Assembly (NCBI GenBank): GCA_905192805.1
Contig: CAJJMF010000102.1
Location: 1-8,985 of the forward strand
DNA length: 8,985 nucleotides
DNA from: an uncultured Sutterella sp.
GTDB taxonomy: Bacteria > Pseudomonadota > Gammaproteobacteria > Burkholderiales > Burkholderiaceae_F
Reading direction: 5' to 3'
A program made the position numbers and the translations under genes. The notes under the pieces were generated by a model. The model made no database searches, had not been told where the DNA came from, and saw only the letters and a program-made list of their open reading frames with translations. Position 1 is the stretch's first letter, and each line of letters opens with the position of its first letter. This document shows positions 5,801-8,985 of the stretch, in pieces.

Positions 5801-8485
5801 AACAAAGAGTGTGCCATTGTTGCCGCGAGCCCGAGTGAGCCCGGAGGCCAGATGTCCTGCGAGTTTAAGGCGCTGGCGTTCACCACCCGACAAGGTCGAG
5901 AGAGACTGTCCGAGTTTCAAATACCCTAAACCACACAGTTTGAGGTAACTTAATGCCGTGACCACATTGGGGGCAAACGCAAAGACCTGGACCGCATCAT
6001 CGATTGTCAGATCCAGCACTTCAGAGATGTTGTAGAGCTTTCCGTCGTTAAGAGTAATGCGAACACGTAAAACCTTGTCTTGGAAGCGTTGACCATTGCA
6101 CACCGGGCAAGGTAAGTACACGTCGGAAAGAAACTGCATTTCCACATGTTCGAACCCTGAGCCGTTACAAGCGGGGCATCGACCTTCGCCCGTGTTAAAG
6201 GAAAAATCGCTGGCTGACAAGTTGGAGAGCTTGGCCTCAGTTGAATCGGCAAAGAGTTTGCGGATGTCGTTATACGCGGACACATAAGTAACGGGCATCC
6301 CACGAGCCGTAGATCCCATGGGGCTCTGATCGACATACACAATGTCCGAAGGCAATGTGCCAAAGAAGCCCTCAAAGGAGAGTCCTTCTGGGTAGGTACG
6401 GGTTTCTTTATAACGTTCAAACGCGGGGACCAGTACATCATTGATGAGCGTTGATTTTCCTGCGCCCGATACGCCGACCAAGGCGGTCATGCGTCCGAGC
6501 GGAATTTTGACCGTTGTCTCTTTGAGGTTGTGCAGCGTCACCCCCCGAATTTCGAAAAAGGAGGTTTTTTCTGAGACCGGAAGGGTTTGACGGGTTACCC
6601 GTTTTTTCCCGGCTAAATACTGTGCCGTTAAGGTTTCCGCCTCAAAGACTTTTTGTGTCGGTCCATCGTAAATGATGTGTCCGCCTTGGGCCCCTGCTTT
6701 GGGACCAATATCGATTAATCGATCCGCGCTCAACATGACCTGAGGGTCATGTTCGACCACCAAGAGGGTATTGTCGGCGTCACGTAGTTTACGCATGACC
6801 TGATTGACCCGCGCCATATCCCGAGGATGAAGTCCAATGCTGGGTTCATCCAGAACAAAGAGGGTATTGACGAGCGATGTGCCTAAGGCGGTCGTGAGGT
6901 TGACACGTTGGACTTCACCTCCTGAGAGCGTTCGGCTTTGACGATCGAGCGTCAAGTAGCCCAAGCCCACATCGTTGAGGTAGGAGAGTTTGGCAATGAG
7001 TTGGTCCAAGATGAGAGCCTCATCGTCACGTGCCTGTGGACGCAATCGCTCAAAGAAAGGATGAAGTGCCGAAAGCGGCATGGTGCACAGCTCATGGTAG
7101 TTAAACCCAGGTAAACGATCGTATTGCTCATCGCTGTACGTCGCATTGACGGGTTTAAACCGTACGGTTTCAGCTTCCAACGAGGCTAACGTGTGCTGGC
7201 GATCCTCCCAGGAGCCATAACGCCACGATAGCGACAAGGGTTTTAAGTGCGACCCGCCACAATCGGGGCACGTGAAGTAGGAGCGATACCGTGAGAGGAG
7301 CACACGGATGTGCATCTTATAGGACTTCGATTCCAACCACTCGAAATAGTGATTGATACCGTACCATTGACGCGTCCAATGACCGTCCCAGCCAGGCTCG
7401 CCATCCCAAAGCCACTTTTTTTCCGATTCGGACAACTCGTTGTAGGGGATATCGGTGGGAATATGGTCGCGCGCAGCATACTTAAAGAGGTCGTCTCGAA
7501 CTTCTTTGTTCGAGTCGGTACGCCAAGGACGTACTACCCCCTCTGCTAAGGAGAGGGTCGGGTCAGGAATAATCAGATTTCGGTCGAGACCAATGACACG
7601 TCCAAACCCCTTGCAACGCTCACAGGCACCCAAGGGAGAATTAAAGCTAAAGTCCGCCGATCGAGCCGGCGAGTAGCGACAAGCGCAGTGGGCACAGGAA
7701 AAGCCCGAGATAAAGGTATGGCACGCTTCATCGTGCTCGGTTTCAACGAAGACGCGCACCGTGTCATCGTTGGCTTTATGCGTCGCTGTTTCGATGGCTT
7801 CGATGGCACGTGAGCGTGTGAGACTGCTGGCCTTAAAACGATCGGTGACCACATCCAAGGTATAACCGGTAGGGGTCTCGAGTGTGGCTTTTATTCGAGT
7901 AAACCCCTGAGCGGATAAGCCATCGATTGCCTCTTGTAGAGGTATCGCTTGAGGCACTTGTACACGGAACGTAATGTAAATTCGTGCCTCGGGTGAGTGT
8001 TGAGCCCATTGCTCAATATGAGCGTATATGCTCTGAGGTGTCGTTTCTTCGACACGCGTTGCACAGTACGGGCAGTATAGCGCCGCGTGGTGCGCAAACA
8101 GAAGCTTCAAGTGATCGTTTATCTCGGTCATGGTGCCCACGTTAGAACGTGAGGTTCGCACGACAGCCGTTTGGTCAATAGCAATCGCCGGTGGAACGCC
8201 TTCGATAGCGTCCACTTGCGGGTGATCCATGCGATCTAAGAATTGACGGGCATAAGGGCTAAAGGTTTCCACATAACGGCGTTGACCTTCGGCATAGATG
8301 GTATCGAAGACGAGAGAACTTTTTCCCGAGCCCGATAATCCTGTCACGACAGTCATTTCTCCGGGGACTAAATCCACATTAAGGTTCTTGAGATTATTCT
8401 GGCGGGCACCACGAATACGGATGAGATCCTTCATGTGGCGTGTTTTGGTTCGGGGGCTTGCAGACAGTTCTGTCGCTTTAGTCAT
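2837..8485 (-). CDS. uvrA: Tandem double-length UvrA (excinuclease ABC subunit A), four ATPase sites
   Basis: UvrA is the damage-sensing ABC ATPase of nucleotide excision repair; it normally acts as a dimer of ~940-residue chains that loads UvrB at lesions. Here about 1,882 residues hold two UvrA units end to end, roughly 18-985 and 1003-1870. Walker A motifs: GLSGSGKSS (~47), GVSGAGKST (~666), GPSGSGKST (~1031), GVSGSGKST (~1553). Signatures TLSGGE(V/R/S/A)QR lie at ~516, ~858, ~1397 and ~1744; Walker B motifs (DEP.{2}GLH) and VEH(D/N) switch histidines follow each. Zinc-finger CxxC pairs are intact in both units. The open frame extends to 8596, but I chose the ATG at 8483-8485: CAGGT lies upstream and the added 37 residues look unlike UvrA. 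The ATG at 8432-8434, just before the conserved LIRIRGARQNNLKNL, has no ribosome binding site. The C-terminus is a basic, serine-rich tail. Double UvrA proteins are, as I recall, known in Burkholderiales. Whether this replaces or adds to a normal UvrA cannot be seen here. Confidence 0.93.
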   Translation of the reverse strand: MTKATELSASPRTKTRHMKDLIRIRGARQNNLKNLNVDLVPGEMTVVTGLSGSGKSSLVFDTIYAEGQRRYVETFSPYARQFLDRMDHPQVDAIEGVPPAIAIDQTAVVRTSRSNVGTMTEINDHLKLLFAHHAALYCPYCATRVEETTPQSIYAHIEQWAQHSPEARIYITFRVQVPQAIPLQEAIDGLSAQGFTRIKATLETPTGYTLDVVTDRFKASSLTRSRAIEAIETATHKANDDTVRVFVETEHDEACHTFISGFSCAHCACRYSPARSADFSFNSPLGACERCKGFGRVIGLDRNLIIPDPTLSLAEGVVRPWRTDSNKEVRDDLFKYAARDHIPTDIPYNELSESEKKWLWDGEPGWDGHWTRQWYGINHYFEWLESKSYKMHIRVLLSRYRSYFTCPDCGGSHLKPLSLSWRYGSWEDRQHTLASLEAETVRFKPVNATYSDEQYDRLPGFNYHELCTMPLSALHPFFERLRPQARDDEALILDQLIAKLSYLNDVGLGYLTLDRQSRTLSGGEVQRVNLTTALGTSLVNTLFVLDEPSIGLHPRDMARVNQVMRKLRDADNTLLVVEHDPQVMLSADRLIDIGPKAGAQGGHIIYDGPTQKVFEAETLTAQYLAGKKRVTRQTLPVSEKTSFFEIRGVTLHNLKETTVKIPLGRMTALVGVSGAGKSTLINDVLVPAFERYKETRTYPEGLSFEGFFGTLPSDIVYVDQSPMGSTARGMPVTYVSAYNDIRKLFADSTEAKLSNLSASDFSFNTGEGRCPACNGSGFEHVEMQFLSDVYLPCPVCNGQRFQDKVLRVRITLNDGKLYNISEVLDLTIDDAVQVFAFAPNVVTALSYLKLCGLGYLKLGQSLSTLSGGERQRLKLAGHLASGLTRARGNNGTLFVFDEPTTGLHFQDIQVLMDVFSKLVSLGHSVLIVEHNLDVIANSDWLVELGPEGGDKGGKVTFEGTPEAIVAAQASSHTGAALSAWLNTLAGETSRASFFNFPPPKTRSEYLPHIDIMGAREHNLKNLNLAIPREQFTVITGPSGSGKSTIAFDIVFAEGQRRYLESLNAYARSMVQPPPLPDVDLVQGIPPTVAIEQRTSRGGLRSTVATMTELYHFLRLIYAKLGTQYCPDCHVPVSVAHSNAVSEQMTHLIDTYVQKAPLYVYAPVVRNKKGTFKTLFTQLRQLSVKEAIVDGETVHLMEKLPTLDRYSEHSIDALMGTITSREGKLNEEALSQILKLGNGSLIVRCAEHTFFLSEVNTCPECGRGFPSLDPKQFSYNSPTGACSHCLGYGIITDAVRKAKRAEMQSQFIDEIKAPDEGENPVCPSCHGLRLNPTSLNVFWHNQGIAQIARMSVEEALTFFSSLHLEDREKAIGQTAIDEIISRLRFLKQVGLKYLNLDRSAPTLSGGESQRIRLAAQLGSNLRGVCYVLDEPTIGLHPRDNKMLLDVIQQLTRQGNTLLVVEHDEDTIRAAEHIIDIGPGAGSQGGRLVAHGDIKTIERHPDSVTGRYLREPLVHTGHAEHPFNREHDPHLTLRQPKLNNLKIDHVDIPLGKLVVVTGVSGSGKSTLVREILYKNLAQNVTLKAGASPQWSHCDRIEGIEQVARVLQVDQTPIGKTSRSCPATYIGVFNHIRDLFAQHPDSLARGYNASRFSFNTEGGRCPVCLGQGMLTVEMNFLPDVKVECEACHGQRFDAETLSVAWQGKSIGDVLDMSVDEAYELFQNIPLIAHPLSLMQDVGLGYLRLGQHSSTLSGGEAQRIKLVTELAKVKPNTRSNAARKALYVLDEPTVGLHMNDVAKLIAVVKRLVNAGNTVVVVEHNLDMMAEADWIIDLGPEAGNEGGQIVGEGEPYQISQEKTMTGVALAEFLSHHQARKKPKRSRSSSSQ

Positions 8486-8510
8486 AGTGCTAGTTACCTG
8501 AAAAAGATTC

Positions 8511-8529
8511 CACTGTGTGCAGAACAGTG
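8511..8529. promoter_or_regulatory. Palindrome upstream of uvrA, possible operator
   Basis: CACTGT (8511-8516) and ACAGTG (8524-8529) form a perfect 6-bp inverted repeat with a 7-base spacer, centred 35 bases upstream of the chosen uvrA start. It resembles an SOS (LexA) box, CTGT-N8-ACAG, but the spacer is one base short, so canonical LexA binding is doubtful. It would lie in the uvrA 5' untranslated region or overlap its promoter, which I could not place with confidence. Confidence 0.35.
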
Positions 8530-8630
8530 TACAAAAAAAGAGGCGAATTTCGTGACGTCCGTTTTGATGGGATGGATGCTGTGACAAAATGCACAACTAA
8601 GTTACAAATAATTACAACTAGTTCTGCACA
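8516..8630. repeat. 10-bp inverted repeat between uvrA and the tRNA genes
   Basis: TGTGCAGAAC at 8516-8525 and its exact reverse complement GTTCTGCACA at 8621-8630 lie 95 bases apart. The left copy overlaps the palindrome before uvrA and the right copy overlaps the proposed -35 of the tRNA promoter. A common binding protein acting on both divergent units is possible; chance is not excluded for 10 bp. Confidence 0.5.
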
Positions 8631-8652
8631 AAAATTTTCTTTATGCTATAGT
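8625..8652 (+). promoter_or_regulatory. Likely promoter of the tRNA-Ala/tRNA-Glu unit
   Basis: TATAGT (8647-8652) preceded by TGC forms an extended -10 (TGCTATAGT). A partial -35, TGCACA (8625-8630, four of six to TTGACA), lies 16 bp upstream. Transcription would begin near 8659, about 14 bases before the first tRNA. The sequence between the -10 and the tRNA is not obviously a GC-rich stringent discriminator. Confidence 0.5.
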
Positions 8653-8672
8653 TCTGCTTCTCGAATGTTGTC

Positions 8673-8748
<76 letters not shown>

Positions 8749-8757
8749 GAGAATAAG

Positions 8758-8833
8758 GTCCCTATCGTCTAGAGGCCTAGGACACGACCCTTTCACGGTC
8801 GGTACCGGGGTTCGAATCCCCGTGGGGACGCCA
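8758..8833 (+). tRNA. tRNA-Glu (anticodon TTC)
   Basis: A full 76-base cloverleaf with encoded CCA. The acceptor stem GTCCCTA pairs with TGGGGAC with one T-G wobble and discriminator G. The anticodon stem CGACC/GGTCG encloses the loop CTTTCAC (anticodon TTC). The T arm is CCGGG-GTTCGAATC-CCCG in form. It follows tRNA-Ala(GGC) by nine bases in the same unit. Confidence 0.98.
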
Positions 8834-8924
8834 CTCCAACTAGTTCGCTGATGAATACGAAAGTTGTTGAGTGTAGCACACTACCCTCCCCCAGTGGACA
8901 GGATGTGCATTGTTCATCAAATTG

Positions 8925-8985
<61 letters not shown>

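Noticed and set aside
5607..5948. A 113-residue + strand open frame antisense to uvrA, and similar antisense frames across 3308-8501
   Set aside because: They mirror a clearly coding, highly conserved minus-strand gene; products are low-complexity shadow sequences without recognisable domains or binding sites.
6007..6441. A 144-residue minus-strand open frame in another frame of uvrA
   Set aside because: It lies wholly within uvrA in a shifted frame, and the uvrA frame here encodes intact zinc-finger and ATPase motifs.
8511..8529. A standard LexA SOS box before uvrA
   Set aside because: The CTGT and ACAG half-sites are separated by seven bases rather than eight, so I did not call it an SOS box.
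8834..8924. A terminator or a separate promoter between tRNA-Glu and the second tRNA-Ala
   Set aside because: The only hairpin (AGTGT-AGC-ACACT) has five-base arms and no T run, and no -35/-10 pair with usable spacing was found.

Overview
The window looks like chromosomal DNA of a betaproteobacterium, most likely Burkholderiales and perhaps near Alcaligenaceae or Sutterellaceae. The evidence is the LptF/LptG sequences, which follow the betaproteobacterial pattern, a double-length UvrA of a kind I recall from Burkholderiales, the form of the 5S rRNA 3' end, and a mid-range base composition judged by eye. No species is named because nothing here fixes it.

Left edge (1-494): the window opens inside the last ~36 bases of a 5S rRNA gene, so a ribosomal RNA operon lies to the left and is read rightward. 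A strong intrinsic terminator follows (46-79). The next ~400 bases hold no convincing gene. They hold four exact copies of the DnaA box TTATNCACA (three on +, one on -) and two one-mismatch copies, with an AT-rich stretch among them. This is the most unexpected signal in the window. It could be a replication origin, a DnaA-titrating locus or a DnaA-responsive control region for lptFG. The rightward rRNA operon beside it is an argument against a simple origin.

Centre left (495-2761): lptF and lptG overlap by ATGA and encode the two transmembrane permease subunits of the LptB2FG lipopolysaccharide exporter. The gene order is standard. A 13-bp perfect hairpin (2773-2811) separates lptG from the convergent uvrA.

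Centre right (2837-8485, minus strand): one very long gene encodes a tandem UvrA of about 1,882 residues. It has two complete UvrA units in one chain, hence four ABC ATPase sites, all with intact Walker A, signature, Walker B and histidine motifs. The two units differ in their insertion domains, which suggests division of labour.

Right edge (8486-8985): a short divergent intergenic region carries a near-palindrome before uvrA and a likely tRNA promoter. It is followed by tRNA-Ala(GGC), tRNA-Glu(TTC) and a second tRNA-Ala(GGC), cut by the window end and identical to the first over its 61 visible bases.

Apart from the DnaA-box region and the fused UvrA, this is ordinary core-genome content. 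No mobile element, CRISPR array or phage gene was seen.
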